Of a DNA stretch of 64,000 nucleotides, positions 37,342 to 46,461 are shown one piece after another (within the stretch, counting starts at the first letter, position 1; every line of letters starts with the position of its first letter). The notes beneath the pieces were generated by a model, which was given only the letters and a program-made list of their open reading frames with translations, was not told the origin of the DNA and searched no databases. This stretch comes from Nocardioides sp. zg-1228 (GTDB lineage: Bacteria > Actinomycetota > Actinomycetes > Propionibacteriales > Nocardioidaceae), in assembly GCF_017086465.1 (NCBI RefSeq), contig NZ_CP070961.1, forward strand, positions 2,542,001-2,606,000, in the 5' to 3' direction. A program made the position numbers and the translations under genes.

Positions 37342-38251
37342 CCCGACGCCCGACCCGCCCGCCCCCGGTTTCCCCGAGGACTTCCTCCGCGCCGACGACC
37401 GTCCGCCGATGGAGGACGTCGACGAGTCGTTCGTCTTCGACTACCAGGCCTACGCCGACGAGCTCGGCGAGGGCCAGCGCTGGTCGCGCTGGGAGGACCT
37501 CGAGGCCCTGATGAAGGGCCCGGAGCCACGCCCCGACTGGGTCGTGACCTCCAGCGGCGCCATCGACACCGACCTCGGCGTGCTCAAGACCGGCAAGGAG
37601 GCCGACGTCTTCCTCATCGAGCGCGCGGACCCCCATCGGCCCGACGAGGCGGTCGTGATGGCCGCCAAGCGCTACCGCGACACCGACCACCGCACGTTCC
37701 ACCGGGCGGCCTCCTACACCGAGGGCCGGTCGATGAAGCGGTCCCGCGACAACCGTGCCCTCAAGCGCAAGTCCACCTGGGGTCGCCAGGTCGCGGCCGG
37801 GGAGTGGGCGGCCTCGGAGTGGAACGCCCTGCGCCGCTGCTGGGAGCTGGGCCTCCCCGTCCCCTATCCGGTGCAGATCGACGAGACCGAGATCGTCATG
37901 GAGTGGATCACCCACCGCGTCGACGGCGAGGTCGAGACCGCGCCCCGCGTGGCCCAGGTCCGCCCCGAGCGGGCGCTCGTCGAGAGCTACTACGAGCAGC
38001 TGCGCGACGCGCTGACCACCCTCGTCCAGGCCGGTCAGGTCCATGGCGACCTGTCGCCCTACAACACCCTGGCGGCCGGTGACCGGCTCGTGATCATCGA
38101 CCTGCCGCAGATGGTCGACCTCGTCGGCAACCCGCGCGGCATGGACTTCCTGCTGCGCGACTGCGCCAACATGTGCGCCTGGTTCCGCTCGCGCGGGCTC
38201 GAGGCCGACGAGCAGGAGCTGTTCGGTGAGCTGATGGCCCACGCCTTCTGA
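37298..38251 (+). CDS. RIO-type serine/threonine kinase
   Basis: About 317 residues. The N-terminal part FDYQAYADELGEGQRWSRWEDL is typical of bacterial RIO1-like proteins. Kinase motifs: GVLKTGKEADVFLIE as nucleotide loop, AAKRYRD with the conserved Lys, catalytic loop HGDLSPYNTL with Asp, and the metal-binding IIDLPQMVDL. The start is uncertain: TTG at 37298 with CGGAG nine bases upstream is my choice; ATG at 37409 would shorten it by 37 residues. Substrate unknown; archaeal/eukaryal RIO kinases act in small-subunit maturation, and this gene also sits among ribosome genes. Confidence 0.82.
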   Translation: MSHLPSHHTPHPASDPTPDPPAPGFPEDFLRADDRPPMEDVDESFVFDYQAYADELGEGQRWSRWEDLEALMKGPEPRPDWVVTSSGAIDTDLGVLKTGKEADVFLIERADPHRPDEAVVMAAKRYRDTDHRTFHRAASYTEGRSMKRSRDNRALKRKSTWGRQVAAGEWAASEWNALRRCWELGLPVPYPVQIDETEIVMEWITHRVDGEVETAPRVAQVRPERALVESYYEQLRDALTTLVQAGQVHGDLSPYNTLAAGDRLVIIDLPQMVDLVGNPRGMDFLLRDCANMCAWFRSRGLEADEQELFGELMAHAF

Positions 38252-38268
38252 GGTGCCGCCGGGCACCC

Positions 38269-38281
38269 TAGGTTGGGGCGC
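38269..38281 (+). promoter_or_regulatory. Leaderless -10 box of the LOG-family gene
   Basis: TAGGTT-N7-GTG, directly after the end of the RIO kinase gene. Confidence 0.5.
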
Positions 38282-39376
38282 GTGAAGCACACCCACGGAC
38301 GCGTCGTCGACGTCACGACCCTGGCCGACCTCGACCACAGGCTGGCGGCCGGTGCCCGCTCGCTCTCCGGCTGGCGGCTGCTGGGCCTCGACCTGACCCG
38401 GCGCGGCCCGGCCCTGCTGGAGCGCTCGCTCGACCAGGCGCTGTTCCTGGGGTGCGACCTCACCGACGACGACGAGGACGCCGTGCGCCGCGCCGGGGCG
38501 GTCGTGCTCCACGAGATCCCCGGGACCCCGGTCGACCCCTACCGCGCGAGCCTCTACTCCCCCGCCGAGCTCTACGACTCACCCCGCTACGCCGCCACCC
38601 TCGACGCCCGCGCCTACGCCTGGTCGCGCGGCGACACCAGCGCCGACGACACCCTGGCGATGGCGCTGCACGACCACCACGTCGACGCCGCCCTGGCCGC
38701 CTGGGTGGCCGGACGCGACGTGGTCGGCGTGATGGGCGGGCACGCCCTCGAGCGCGGGAGCCCGGCGTACGTCGAGGCGGCGCGCCTCGGGCACGCGCTC
38801 GGCGACCACCTCACCGTGGCGACGGGCGGCGGGCCGGGGGCCATGGAGGCGGCCAACCTCGGCGCGTTCGTCCCCGGCGACCTGGCCGGCGCGCTCGCGG
38901 CCGTGGCAGCCGTGCCGTCCTTCCGACCCGACGTGGGCGCCTGGGCGCGCACGGCCCTCGACGTCGTCGCCGCCACCGGGACCGGACGCGAGTCGCTCGG
39001 CATCCCCACCTGGCACTACGGCCACGAGCCGTCCAACGTGTTCGCCACCTCGATCGCGAAGTTCTTCGCCAACGCTCCCCGCGAGGCCCTGCTGCTCGAG
39101 GTGTGCACCGCCGGCATCGTCTTCCTGCCCGGCGCGGCCGGCACCGTGCAGGAGGTCTTCCAGGACGCCTGCGAGAACTACTACGCCGACCTGACCGCGG
39201 TCGCCCCGATGGTGCTCGTGGGTCGTCGCCACTGGACCGAGGACCTGCCGGTCTGGCCGTTGCTGCAGGCCCTGGCCGCGGGCCGGGCGATGGAGCCGCA
39301 CGTCCACCTCGTCGACACCGTCGAGGAGGCCGTCGACGTCGTGCGGGCGGGTGCGGGCCACCGCGCCGGGGGCTGA
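38282..39376 (+). CDS. LOG-family nucleotide-binding protein
   Basis: A 364-residue Rossmann-fold protein related to lysine-decarboxylase-like/LOG enzymes (cytokinin riboside phosphoribohydrolases). Signature motifs: TGGGPGAMEAAN and LPGAAGTVQEVFQDA, the latter a variant of PGGxGTxxE. It is longer than classical LOG (about 190 residues) by an N-terminal domain of about 150 residues. The activity is likely hydrolysis of nucleoside monophosphates, but unproven. The GTG at 38282 follows TAGGTT; a TTG at 38273 in frame is the alternative. Confidence 0.8.
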   Translation: MKHTHGRVVDVTTLADLDHRLAAGARSLSGWRLLGLDLTRRGPALLERSLDQALFLGCDLTDDDEDAVRRAGAVVLHEIPGTPVDPYRASLYSPAELYDSPRYAATLDARAYAWSRGDTSADDTLAMALHDHHVDAALAAWVAGRDVVGVMGGHALERGSPAYVEAARLGHALGDHLTVATGGGPGAMEAANLGAFVPGDLAGALAAVAAVPSFRPDVGAWARTALDVVAATGTGRESLGIPTWHYGHEPSNVFATSIAKFFANAPREALLLEVCTAGIVFLPGAAGTVQEVFQDACENYYADLTAVAPMVLVGRRHWTEDLPVWPLLQALAAGRAMEPHVHLVDTVEEAVDVVRAGAGHRAGG

Positions 39377-39430
39377 CCGCGCCGGCGCCTGCCACTCCTC
39401 GGACTGCTGGCCGACCGCGGGCCGACTGTC

Positions 39431-39486
39431 GGCCGCTACTCCTTGGCCGCTACTCCTTGGCCGCTACTTCTTGGCCGCTACTCCTT
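39431..39486. repeat. Four tandem 14-bp repeats across the rlmN stop codon
   Basis: Unit GGCCGCTACTCCTT occurs at 39431, 39445, 39459 (one base different) and 39473. On the minus strand each unit reads AAGGAGTAGCGGCC, so each copy repeats the terminal Lys-Glu-stop codons and an SD-like AAGGAG in shifted frames. The gap 39377-39477 between convergent LOG and rlmN genes holds otherwise nothing recognised. Confidence 0.85.
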
Positions 39487-40620
39487 GGCCGCGAGCTGGC
39501 CGCAGGCGCCGTCGATCTCGCGGCCGCGGGTGTCACGCACCGTGGTCGGGATGCCCTTGGCCTCGAGCCGGCGGACGAACTCGCGCTCGTCGGCCGGGTC
39601 GGACGCGGTCCACTTCGAGCCCTCGATGGGGTTGAGCGGGATCAGGTTGACGTGCACCCACCCCCAGTCGCCGTAGGAGTTGAGCACGTCGGCGAGCAGG
39701 TCGGCCCGGTGGGCCTGGTCGTTGATGCCGCGCATCATGGCGTACTCGATCGAGACGCGGCGCTTGGTCTTCGCGGCGTAGTTCCAGGCCGCCTCGACGG
39801 TCTCGGCCACGGAGAAGCGGGTGTTGATCGGGACGAGCTCGTTGCGCAGCTCGTCGTCCGGCGCGTGCAGGCTCAGTGCCAGGGTGACCGGGATGCCCTC
39901 GTCGGCGAGCTGGTTGATCCGCGGGACCAGGCCGACGGTGGAGACGGTGATGCCGCGCGCGCTCATGCCGAGCCCGGCGGGCGAGGGGTCCGTGAGGCGT
40001 CGTACGGCACCGATGACGGCCTTGTAGTTGGCCAGGGGCTCGCCCATGCCCATGAAGACGACGTTGGAGACGCGGCCGGGACCGCCCGGCACCTCGCCAC
40101 GTGCCATCGACCGGGCGCCTGCGACGACCTGCTCGACGATCTCGGCGGTCGACATGTTGCGCTGCAGGCCGCCCATGCCGGTGGCGCAGAAGGGGCACGC
40201 CATGCCACAGCCGGCCTGGCTGGAGACGCACACCGTGGCGCGGTCGGGGTAGCGCATCAGCACCGACTCGACCAGGGCGCCGTCGAAGAGCCGCCACAGC
40301 GTCTTGCGCGTGGTGCCCTTGTCGGCCTCCAGGGTGCGCAGCGGCGTCATCAGGTCGGGCAGCAGCGCCGAGACGAGCTCGTCGCGCTGGCCGGCGGGCA
40401 GGTCGGTCATCTCGGCCGGGTCGTCGACGAGGCGGGTGAAGTAGTGGTTGCTGAGCTGCTTGGCGCGGAAGCCGGGCAGGCCCATCTCCTCGAGCAGCGC
40501 CTTGCGCCCGGCCTCGTCGAGGTCGGCGAGGTGGCGCGGGGGCTTCTTGCGGCCCCGCGGCTCGTTGAACACGAGGGGCAGGGTCGTGATCGGCTGCTGG
40601 TCGGTCGGCGTCTCGGACAT
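39478..40620 (-). CDS. rlmN: Dual-specificity RNA methyltransferase RlmN
   Basis: Radical-SAM enzyme that methylates A2503 of 23S rRNA and A37 of tRNAs. The 380 residues include the iron-sulfur ligands C138, C142 and C145 (CGMACPFC) and the second catalytic Cys373 in GACGQL near the C-terminus, plus [13 protein letters not shown] at 40620 follows GACAAT by seven bases and has no ribosome-binding site. The gene follows cdsA-frr in the usual actinobacterial neighbourhood. Confidence 0.97.
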   Translation of the reverse strand: MSETPTDQQPITTLPLVFNEPRGRKKPPRHLADLDEAGRKALLEEMGLPGFRAKQLSNHYFTRLVDDPAEMTDLPAGQRDELVSALLPDLMTPLRTLEADKGTTRKTLWRLFDGALVESVLMRYPDRATVCVSSQAGCGMACPFCATGMGGLQRNMSTAEIVEQVVAGARSMARGEVPGGPGRVSNVVFMGMGEPLANYKAVIGAVRRLTDPSPAGLGMSARGITVSTVGLVPRINQLADEGIPVTLALSLHAPDDELRNELVPINTRFSVAETVEAAWNYAAKTKRRVSIEYAMMRGINDQAHRADLLADVLNSYGDWGWVHVNLIPLNPIEGSKWTASDPADEREFVRRLEAKGIPTTVRDTRGREIDGACGQLAAKE

Positions 40621-40633
40621 CGTGGCGATTGTC
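40621..40633 (-). promoter_or_regulatory. Possible leaderless -10 box of rlmN
   Basis: GACAAT-N7-ATG on the minus strand; the first base departs from TAnnnT. Confidence 0.3.
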
Positions 40634-40677
40634 CCACCCCGGCGGTCGGCGGCGCGATTCGCAGACCGCTCAGCGGG

Positions 40678-41019
40678 TCAGGCGTCGACCATGAAGTAGA
40701 GCACCAGCGACGCGACGCCGCCGACGACGAGGGCGGTCACCACCATGCCGACGAACATGAACTGGGCGAACCGGCGGGTCTTGCGCTTGACGAGCATCGC
40801 GATCGGGAGCGCCAGCGCGAGGAGCACGAACGGGAAGAGCCGCTCGGCGGTCTCGTAGGAGAAGAGCAGCCGGAGGATCGCGGCGAACGCCCCGGGCAGC
40901 GCGGTGACGAAGAGCATCCCGGCGAAGAAGCCGGTGATGCCCGCGAACGTCGGGTGGCTGTGGTGCCACCACTCGAAGTGCCGTTCGTGCGACACCTCGT
41001 GCTCCTGTTGCATCTCCAC
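40678..41019 (-). CDS. Small membrane protein of unknown function
   Basis: A 113-residue protein with a His-rich hydrophilic start (EVSHERHFEWWHHSH) and three predicted membrane helices (about 25-48, 60-78, 86-110). I do not know the family. The GTG start follows TAGGGT by six bases (leaderless). It lies between rlmN and a histidine phosphatase gene. Confidence 0.7.
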   Translation of the reverse strand: MEMQQEHEVSHERHFEWWHHSHPTFAGITGFFAGMLFVTALPGAFAAILRLLFSYETAERLFPFVLLALALPIAMLVKRKTRRFAQFMFVGMVVTALVVGGVASLVLYFMVDA

Positions 41020-41031
41020 GCCGACACCCTA
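41020..41031 (-). promoter_or_regulatory. Leaderless -10 box of the small membrane protein gene
   Basis: TAGGGT-N6-GTG on the minus strand. Confidence 0.5.
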
Positions 41032-41097
41032 GGCGCTCGGGGGTCCCGCCGTGCACGGGGCGCGCGGGGACGGCGACGTCGGAGGGGCGCGCCGGGG

Positions 41098-41153
41098 TCA
41101 GGGATCGACGGTCAGGGATCGACGGTCAGGCTCGACGGTCAGGCTCGACGGTC
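41098..41153. repeat. Short tandem repeats at the histidine phosphatase stop codon
   Basis: Units TCAGGGATCGACGG (two copies) and TCAGGCTCGACGG (two copies) follow one another. On the minus strand the TCA of one copy is the stop codon of the phosphatase gene, as if the 3' end had been locally duplicated. Confidence 0.75.
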
Positions 41154-41650
41154 AGGACGTCGGGCATCGCGAGCGACTCCCACCGGCGCAGGTCGGGCGG
41201 CCGGCCGGTGAGGGCGGCGACCACGACCGTCCAGGCCGTGCCGTGGCCGACGAGGACGACGTCGTCGGAGCCGTGCACGTCGAGCACCCGCCGCACGGCG
41301 GGCACCACCCGCTCGCGGCACGTCGCGAGCGGCTCCCACCCCGCGACGGCCGGCGCGTCGGGGTCCGCGAACGCCCGGCGGACGGCGCCGGCGAAGTCGT
41401 CGACCCACTCCCCCGACCGCTCGTGCTCGCGGAGGTCGTCGAGGATCCCGACGTCGCCGTCGGTGAGCAGCTGGGCGGTCTGCACCGCCTTGGGCTCGGG
41501 CGAGGCGAACCACGCCGCCGCCGTGGGCAGGCGCCCGGAGGACCGCAGCGCCCACACGTCGTCGTACGACGCCGGGTCGAGGTCCCACTGGGCGGCGGGG
41601 ACGGAGCGCCGGATCAGCGGGCGACCGTGGCGGACGAGGTGGAGGGTCAC
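41126..41650 (-). CDS. Histidine phosphatase family protein
   Basis: A 174-residue member of the phosphoglycerate-mutase-like superfamily: LVRHGRP at residues 5-11 holds the phospho-accepting His, and VLVGHGTAW supplies the second His. The middle is divergent, with FASPEPKAVQTAQLL as expected. Substrate unknown. It starts one base after the cdsA stop. Confidence 0.85.
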   Translation of the reverse strand: MTLHLVRHGRPLIRRSVPAAQWDLDPASYDDVWALRSSGRLPTAAAWFASPEPKAVQTAQLLTDGDVGILDDLREHERSGEWVDDFAGAVRRAFADPDAPAVAGWEPLATCRERVVPAVRRVLDVHGSDDVVLVGHGTAWTVVVAALTGRPPDLRRWESLAMPDVLTVEPDRRA

Positions 41651-41651
41651 G

Positions 41652-42545
41652 TCAGAACACGAGGTAGTAGAGGACCAGCCAGATCGGGGCCACCGTGGCC
41701 AGCAGGGAGTCGAGCCGGTCCATCAGCCCGCCGTGCCCGGGGATGACGTGGCTCATGTCCTTGACGCCGAGGTCGCGCTTGATCACCGACTCGCACAGGT
41801 CGCCGAGGGTCGCCATCACCGCGGCGATCACGCCGAGGAGCACGCCGACCCACCAGTCGCCGCCGAGGAACGCCGTCACCAGCCACACGCCCACCGCGAC
41901 GGTGGCGGTCATGGACCCGGCGAAGCCCTCCCACGACTTCTTCGGCGAGATGACCGGGGCCATCGGGTGCTTGCCGAACAGCACGCCCGCGACGTAGCCG
42001 CCGATGTCGGAGGCGACCGTGATCGCGATGAAGGTGATCACGCCGCGCACGCCCGGGTCGTCGACGTCCAGGCCGAAGCCGGGCGCCGTGCCCCCCTGGC
42101 CGAGCAGCAGCGCGACGAACGAGGCGAGGAACGGGACGTAGACGAGCGTGAAGACCGACGCGGTGGCGTTCTTGACGTAGCCGTCGACGCCGCGGCGCAG
42201 CAGCCACAGCATCACGACCAGCGCCGTGACCGCGGTGGCGGTCACCAGCGCGGGAGCGCCCCAGACGTAGGCCACCACGACCATCACGACGCCGCCGAGC
42301 ATCAGCGGCTGCTCCGGCATGTCGATGCCCTTGACCGCGAGGCCGCGGTGCAGCTCCCACACCGCGACCACGACGGCGATCGCGACGATGCCCATGAAGG
42401 CGGGCTTCCACAGCACCAGCGACAGCAGGACGGCGCCCACCAGCAGCACACCGGACGTGATGGCTGCCTTGAGGTCGCGGCCGGCACGGCCGTGGGCCGG
42501 CTGCGGCGGCGGGGCCGGCGCCGCCGGAGGGTCAGGAGTGGTCAT
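41652..42545 (-). CDS. cdsA: Phosphatidate cytidylyltransferase
   Basis: Makes CDP-diacylglycerol for phospholipid synthesis. The 297-residue multi-pass membrane protein ends with the CdsA signature region (KRDLGVKDMSHVIPGHGGLMDRLDS). An N-terminal Pro/Ala-rich cytosolic tail (about 30 residues) precedes the first helix. Eight or so membrane helices. It lies 11 bases after frr. Confidence 0.95.
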   Translation of the reverse strand: MTTPDPPAAPAPPPQPAHGRAGRDLKAAITSGVLLVGAVLLSLVLWKPAFMGIVAIAVVVAVWELHRGLAVKGIDMPEQPLMLGGVVMVVVAYVWGAPALVTATAVTALVVMLWLLRRGVDGYVKNATASVFTLVYVPFLASFVALLLGQGGTAPGFGLDVDDPGVRGVITFIAITVASDIGGYVAGVLFGKHPMAPVISPKKSWEGFAGSMTATVAVGVWLVTAFLGGDWWVGVLLGVIAAVMATLGDLCESVIKRDLGVKDMSHVIPGHGGLMDRLDSLLATVAPIWLVLYYLVF

Positions 42546-42556
42546 CGATGGGGCGC

Positions 42557-43114
42557 TCAGACCTCGAGCAGCTCGGCTTCCTTGTGCTTGAGCAGCTCGT
42601 CGATCTTGTCGGTGTGGGTCTTGGTGAGGGCGTCGAGGCGCTTCTCGGCACCCGTGACGTCGTCCTGGCCGACCTCGCCGTCCTTCTCGAGCTTCTCCAG
42701 GGACTGCTTGGCCGTGCGGCGTACGTTGCGCACCGACACGCGCCCGTCCTCGGCCTTGGACCGGGCGAGCTTGATGAACTCCTTGCGACGCTCCTCGGTC
42801 AGCTCGGGGAAGACGCAGCGCAGCACCTTGCCGTCGTTGGCCGGGTTGACCCCGAGGTCGGAGTCGCGGATGGCCTTCTCGATGCTGCCCATCGCGCCCA
42901 TGTCGAAGGGCTGGATCAGGATCGTGCGAGCGTCCTGGGAGGAGAAGCTCGCCAGCTGCTGGAGCGGGGTCTGGGTGCCGTAGTAGTCGGCCGTGATCTT
43001 GGCGAACATCGCCGGGTTGGCGCGACCGGCCCGGATCGCGGCGAACTCCTCGCGCGTCGACTCGACCGACTTGCCCATCTTGGCGTCGGCATCGTTCATG
43101 ACGTCCTTGATCAC
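42557..43114 (-). CDS. frr: Ribosome recycling factor
   Basis: Splits post-termination ribosomes with EF-G. The 185 residues match the family length with RAGRANPAMFAKI, YYGTQTPLQQLAS and RVSVRNVRRTAK. The GTG at 43114 has GAGGAG upstream; Met6 is a possible alternative start. Between pyrH and cdsA as in most Actinobacteria. Confidence 0.97.
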   Translation of the reverse strand: MIKDVMNDADAKMGKSVESTREEFAAIRAGRANPAMFAKITADYYGTQTPLQQLASFSSQDARTILIQPFDMGAMGSIEKAIRDSDLGVNPANDGKVLRCVFPELTEERRKEFIKLARSKAEDGRVSVRNVRRTAKQSLEKLEKDGEVGQDDVTGAEKRLDALTKTHTDKIDELLKHKEAELLEV

Positions 43115-43164
43115 GGTGTGCTCTCTCTCCTCGTACGTCGTGGTGCGGGTGGGCTCGGGCCCGG

Positions 43165-43908
43165 TCAGGCCGAGCTGCTCACCAGCGTGCCGATCTTCTC
43201 ACCCCGCACCGCCCGCACGATCGTGCCGGGCGTGGAGAGGTTGAAGAAGACGATGTCCATCCGGTTGTCGCGGGCCATCGCGATGCCGGTCGCGTCGGCG
43301 ACCTTGAGGTCGCGGGCGAGGTACTCGTCGTAGGTGAGGCGGTCGAACTTCACCGCCGCGGGGTTGGTCTTGGGGTCGGAGTCGTAGACGCCGTCGACGC
43401 CCTGCTTGCCCATCAGGATGACCTCGCACCGCGTCTCCAGCGCCCGCTGGGCGGCGACGGTGTCGGTCGAGAAGAAGGGCATGCCGGCGCCGGCGCCGAA
43501 GATCACGACGCGGCCCTTCTCCATGTGGCGGATCGCCCGGCGCGGGATGTAGGGCTCGGCGACCTGGCCCATGGTGATCGCGGTCTGCACGCGCGTCTCG
43601 ACGCCGTGCTTCTCGATGAGGTCCTGGAGGGCCAGGCAGTTCATCACCGTGCCGAGCATGCCCATGTAGTCGGCGCGGGCCCGCTCCATGCCCCGCTGCT
43701 GCAGCTCGGCGCCGCGGAAGAAGTTGCCCCCTCCGACGACGATCGCGATCTGCACGCCCGACTTGGCGACCTCGGCCACCTCGCCCGCGAGGGCGTTGAT
43801 GACGTCGAGGTTCAACCCCACCTCGCCTCCGCCGAACACTTCACCGGAGAGTTTGAGGAGGACTCGCTTGTACGCCACGTGCATCCCTTCGAGCGCCTGG
43901 GTGGTCAC
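43165..43908 (-). CDS. pyrH: Uridylate kinase
   Basis: Phosphorylates UMP to UDP. The 247 residues of the amino-acid-kinase fold show [24 protein letters not shown], and GNPFFSTDT-like [14 protein letters not shown]. The GTG at 43908 has TAGGTT four bases upstream; Met9 at 43884 is an alternative start. Gene order tsf-pyrH-frr is conserved. Confidence 0.96.
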   Translation of the reverse strand: MTTQALEGMHVAYKRVLLKLSGEVFGGGEVGLNLDVINALAGEVAEVAKSGVQIAIVVGGGNFFRGAELQQRGMERARADYMGMLGTVMNCLALQDLIEKHGVETRVQTAITMGQVAEPYIPRRAIRHMEKGRVVIFGAGAGMPFFSTDTVAAQRALETRCEVILMGKQGVDGVYDSDPKTNPAAVKFDRLTYDEYLARDLKVADATGIAMARDNRMDIVFFNLSTPGTIVRAVRGEKIGTLVSSSA

Positions 43909-44002
43909 CCGAAACCTACCGGACCCGGCGGTGCCCGACGAACCGAGCGGCTCCCGGGGGTGGGGTGGGACACCTCGCGGTCGACCCCGCCTCCCGACGT
44001 GC

Positions 44003-44041
44003 GACGAGGGGCCGTACGCCGGTGGCGTACGACCCCTCGTC
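44003..44041 (-). terminator. Strong hairpin terminator after tsf
   Basis: Arms 44003-44020 and 44024-44041 form an 18-bp stem with a three-base loop; the one mismatch is a G-U pair in minus-strand RNA. It begins 23 bases after the tsf stop and should end rpsB-tsf transcripts before pyrH. Confidence 0.88.
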
Positions 44042-44063
44042 GGGTGTCTCGGGTGGGGCTGGC

Positions 44064-44876
44064 TCAGGCGCCGACCTCGAAGCGGGCGAACCGCTTCACG
44101 GTGGTGCCGGCCTCGTCCAGGACGGCCTTGACCGACTTCTTGGACTCGGTGACCGACTCCTGCTCGAGCAGCACGATCTCCTTGAAGAAGCCACCGAGGC
44201 GACCCTCGACGATCTTCGCGATCGCCTGCTCGGGCTTGCCCTCGTCGCGGGTCTTCTGCTCGGCGATCGAGCGCTCGGACTCGACGACGTCGGCGGGCAC
44301 CTCGTCGCGGGTGAGGTACTGGGCACGCATCGCGGCGATCTGCATCGCGGCTGCGCGGGCTGCGGCCTCGTCGCCCTCGAACTCCACCAGCACGCCCACG
44401 GCGGGCGGCAGGTCGGCGGCACGCTTGTGCATGTAGGTGACGGTGTTGCCGTCGAAGTAGGCGACGTCGCCCAGCTCGATCTTCTCGCCGATGGTGATGG
44501 CGAGGTCCTCGATGACCTCGCCGACGGTCTTGCCGTCGAGCTCGGCGGCCTTGAGGGCCTCGGTGTCGGTGGCCTTGACGGCGTTGGCGACGTCGGCGAT
44601 CTGCTGGGCCTTGGCGATGAACTCCTCGTTCTTCGCGACGAAGTCGGTCTCGCTCTTGAGCTCGACCAGCGCGTTGCCCGAGGTGGCGACGAGGCCGGCG
44701 GCGGTCTCGCGCTCGGCCCCGCGGGCGGCGGCCTTGGCGGCACCCTTGACGCGGAGCAGCTCGACGGCCTTGTCGAAGTCGCCGTCCGTCTCGGTCAGCG
44801 CCTTCTTGCAGTCCATCATCCCGGCCTGGGTGAGCTCGCGGAGCTTCTTGACGTCGGCAGCGGTGAAGTTGGCCAT
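44064..44876 (-). CDS. tsf: Translation elongation factor Ts
   Basis: Nucleotide exchange factor for EF-Tu. The 270 residues open with [21 protein letters not shown], include SETDFVAKN and [19 protein letters not shown]. The start has AAGGAAGAAGG upstream. Cotranscribed with rpsB, 77 bases apart, and followed by a strong terminator. Confidence 0.97.
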   Translation of the reverse strand: MANFTAADVKKLRELTQAGMMDCKKALTETDGDFDKAVELLRVKGAAKAAARGAERETAAGLVATSGNALVELKSETDFVAKNEEFIAKAQQIADVANAVKATDTEALKAAELDGKTVGEVIEDLAITIGEKIELGDVAYFDGNTVTYMHKRAADLPPAVGVLVEFEGDEAAARAAAMQIAAMRAQYLTRDEVPADVVESERSIAEQKTRDEGKPEQAIAKIVEGRLGGFFKEIVLLEQESVTESKKSVKAVLDEAGTTVKRFARFEVGA

Positions 44877-44953
44877 GGTCCTTCTTCCTTGCAGTTCGGT
44901 GGATGCGGACGCGGCGGCGCGCAGGTCGTGCGCGCCGCCGCGATCGGGGACGA

Positions 44954-45997
44954 TCAGGCCGTGGGCTCGTCGGTGGCGGGCTCGGCGTCCTTCACGGCCG
45001 CGGCGGTGTCGACCGAGGCGGCCTCGGCCGCAGCGGCGTCGACGTCGGCGTTGACCTCGACGGCGACCTCGGCGGCCGGGGCGTCGCTCCCGGCGGCAGG
45101 CGCGTCGGTCGCGGCCTCGGCGGCGGCGTCGGCCTGCGGGGCCTCGGCAGCGGCACCGGTGGCCTCGGAGGCCGGGGTCTCGGCGGCGGCGTCACCGGTG
45201 GCGGCCGCAGCAGCCTTCTCGGCGTCACCCGCGAGGAGCTCGCGCTCCCACTCGGCGAGGGGCTCCTCGGCACCGACGGCGCCCTCGGCCGTGCCGGACT
45301 TGGCGCCCGAGCGGGCGATGAGGCCCTCGGCGACGGCGTCGGCGACCACGCGGGTCAGCAGGCCGACCGCGCGGATGGCGTCGTCGTTGCCCGGGATCGG
45401 GAAGTCGACGACGTCGGGGTCGCAGTTGGAGTCGAGGATGCCGATGATCGGGATCCGCAGCTTGCGGGCCTCCTCGACGGCCAGGTGCTCCTTGTTGGTG
45501 TCGACGATCCACACGGCCGAAGGAACCTTCGTCATGTCGCGGATGCCGCCGAGCGTCTTGTCGAGCTTGGTGCGCTCCCGCTTCATCTGCAGGAGCTCCT
45601 TCTTCGTGCGGTTGGAGCCGGCGACGTCGTCGAAGTCGATCTCGTCGAGCTCCTTGAGGCGGTTGATCCGCTGGTGCACGGTCTGGAAGTTGGTGAGCAT
45701 GCCGCCGAGCCAGCGCTGGTTGACATAGGGCATCCCGACGCGCGTCGCCTGCTCGGCGATGGCCTCCTGGGCCTGCTTCTTGGTGCCGACGAACATCACG
45801 ACACCGCCCTTGGCGACGGTCTCCTTGACGAACGCGTAGGACCGGTCGATGTAGGCGAGCGACTGCTGCAGGTCGATGATGTAGATGCCGTTGCGCTCGG
45901 TCATGATGAAGCGCTTCATCTTCGGGTTCCAGCGACGGGTCTGGTGACCGAAGTGGACGCCGCTCTCGAGCAGCTGGCGCATGGTGACGACTGCCAT
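44954..45997 (-). CDS. rpsB: 30S ribosomal protein S2
   Basis: Core S2 domain from [19 protein letters not shown] to about residue 255 ([40 protein letters not shown]). A further 90 residues of Ala/Glu/Asp-rich low complexity follow, making 347 in all against the usual 230-260; such tails occur in Actinobacteria. The start at 45997 has AGGAGAA upstream. The leader is long (promoter candidate near 46254-46284) and can fold. Confidence 0.96.
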   Translation of the reverse strand: MAVVTMRQLLESGVHFGHQTRRWNPKMKRFIMTERNGIYIIDLQQSLAYIDRSYAFVKETVAKGGVVMFVGTKKQAQEAIAEQATRVGMPYVNQRWLGGMLTNFQTVHQRINRLKELDEIDFDDVAGSNRTKKELLQMKRERTKLDKTLGGIRDMTKVPSAVWIVDTNKEHLAVEEARKLRIPIIGILDSNCDPDVVDFPIPGNDDAIRAVGLLTRVVADAVAEGLIARSGAKSGTAEGAVGAEEPLAEWERELLAGDAEKAAAAATGDAAAETPASEATGAAAEAPQADAAAEAATDAPAAGSDAPAAEVAVEVNADVDAAAAEAASVDTAAAVKDAEPATDEPTA

Positions 45998-46461
45998 GGG
46001 TTCTCCTGTGGTGACGGAGGCGCTCGCCGACGTGCCCGACCTTGCGACAGGTCGGACCGGGAGCGGGCTCCTGATGTTTTCAGTTGCTGCGCCCGGCGGG
46101 TGCCGGGAGCCCTGACGCTCGCGCGCCGGTCCGATCACGCCGGCGGGACCGGCGCGAACTGAGGACCGACGCCCACGGGCGGTCCGGAACCAGGGATGCA
46201 TTCCGACGCGGTCTGCGAGCGTGCGAAGTCAGTCCGGGTGGACTGCTCCGCACATCGTAAGCCCGCCCCTCCCCGCGGGGCCAATCGCAGCGAGTGCTCG
46301 CTCGAGCGTGGGCCGAGCGTGGGCCGAGCGGTCGGGCTCGAGCCCTCCCGGCCGGCCGGACGCGTCCGCGGGACGTCCACAGGTCGGCCCTTGCGGCCCT
46401 CGTCCACAGGCCGCTGCGCCGGCGCGGTCGCGGCGCGCATCGTCGGGCGAGGGTGGAGCGC
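45998..46461. other. 464-bp divergent intergenic region, rpsB leader
   Basis: No ORF is supported here. It contains the rpsB leader, with a 7-bp hairpin at 46036-46055 (CCGACCT/AGGTCGG) and a longer-range pairing GGGCTCC (46065-46071) with GGAGCCC (46106-46112) enclosing smaller hairpins. The rest must include the promoter of the M23 gene, which I could not place. Confidence 0.5.
46254..46284 (-). promoter_or_regulatory. Candidate rpsB promoter
   Basis: TTGGCC (46279-46284) and TACGAT (46254-46259) on the minus strand, 19 bases apart, about 250 bases before the rpsB start. The same long spacing is seen at the rpsO candidate. Confidence 0.4.
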
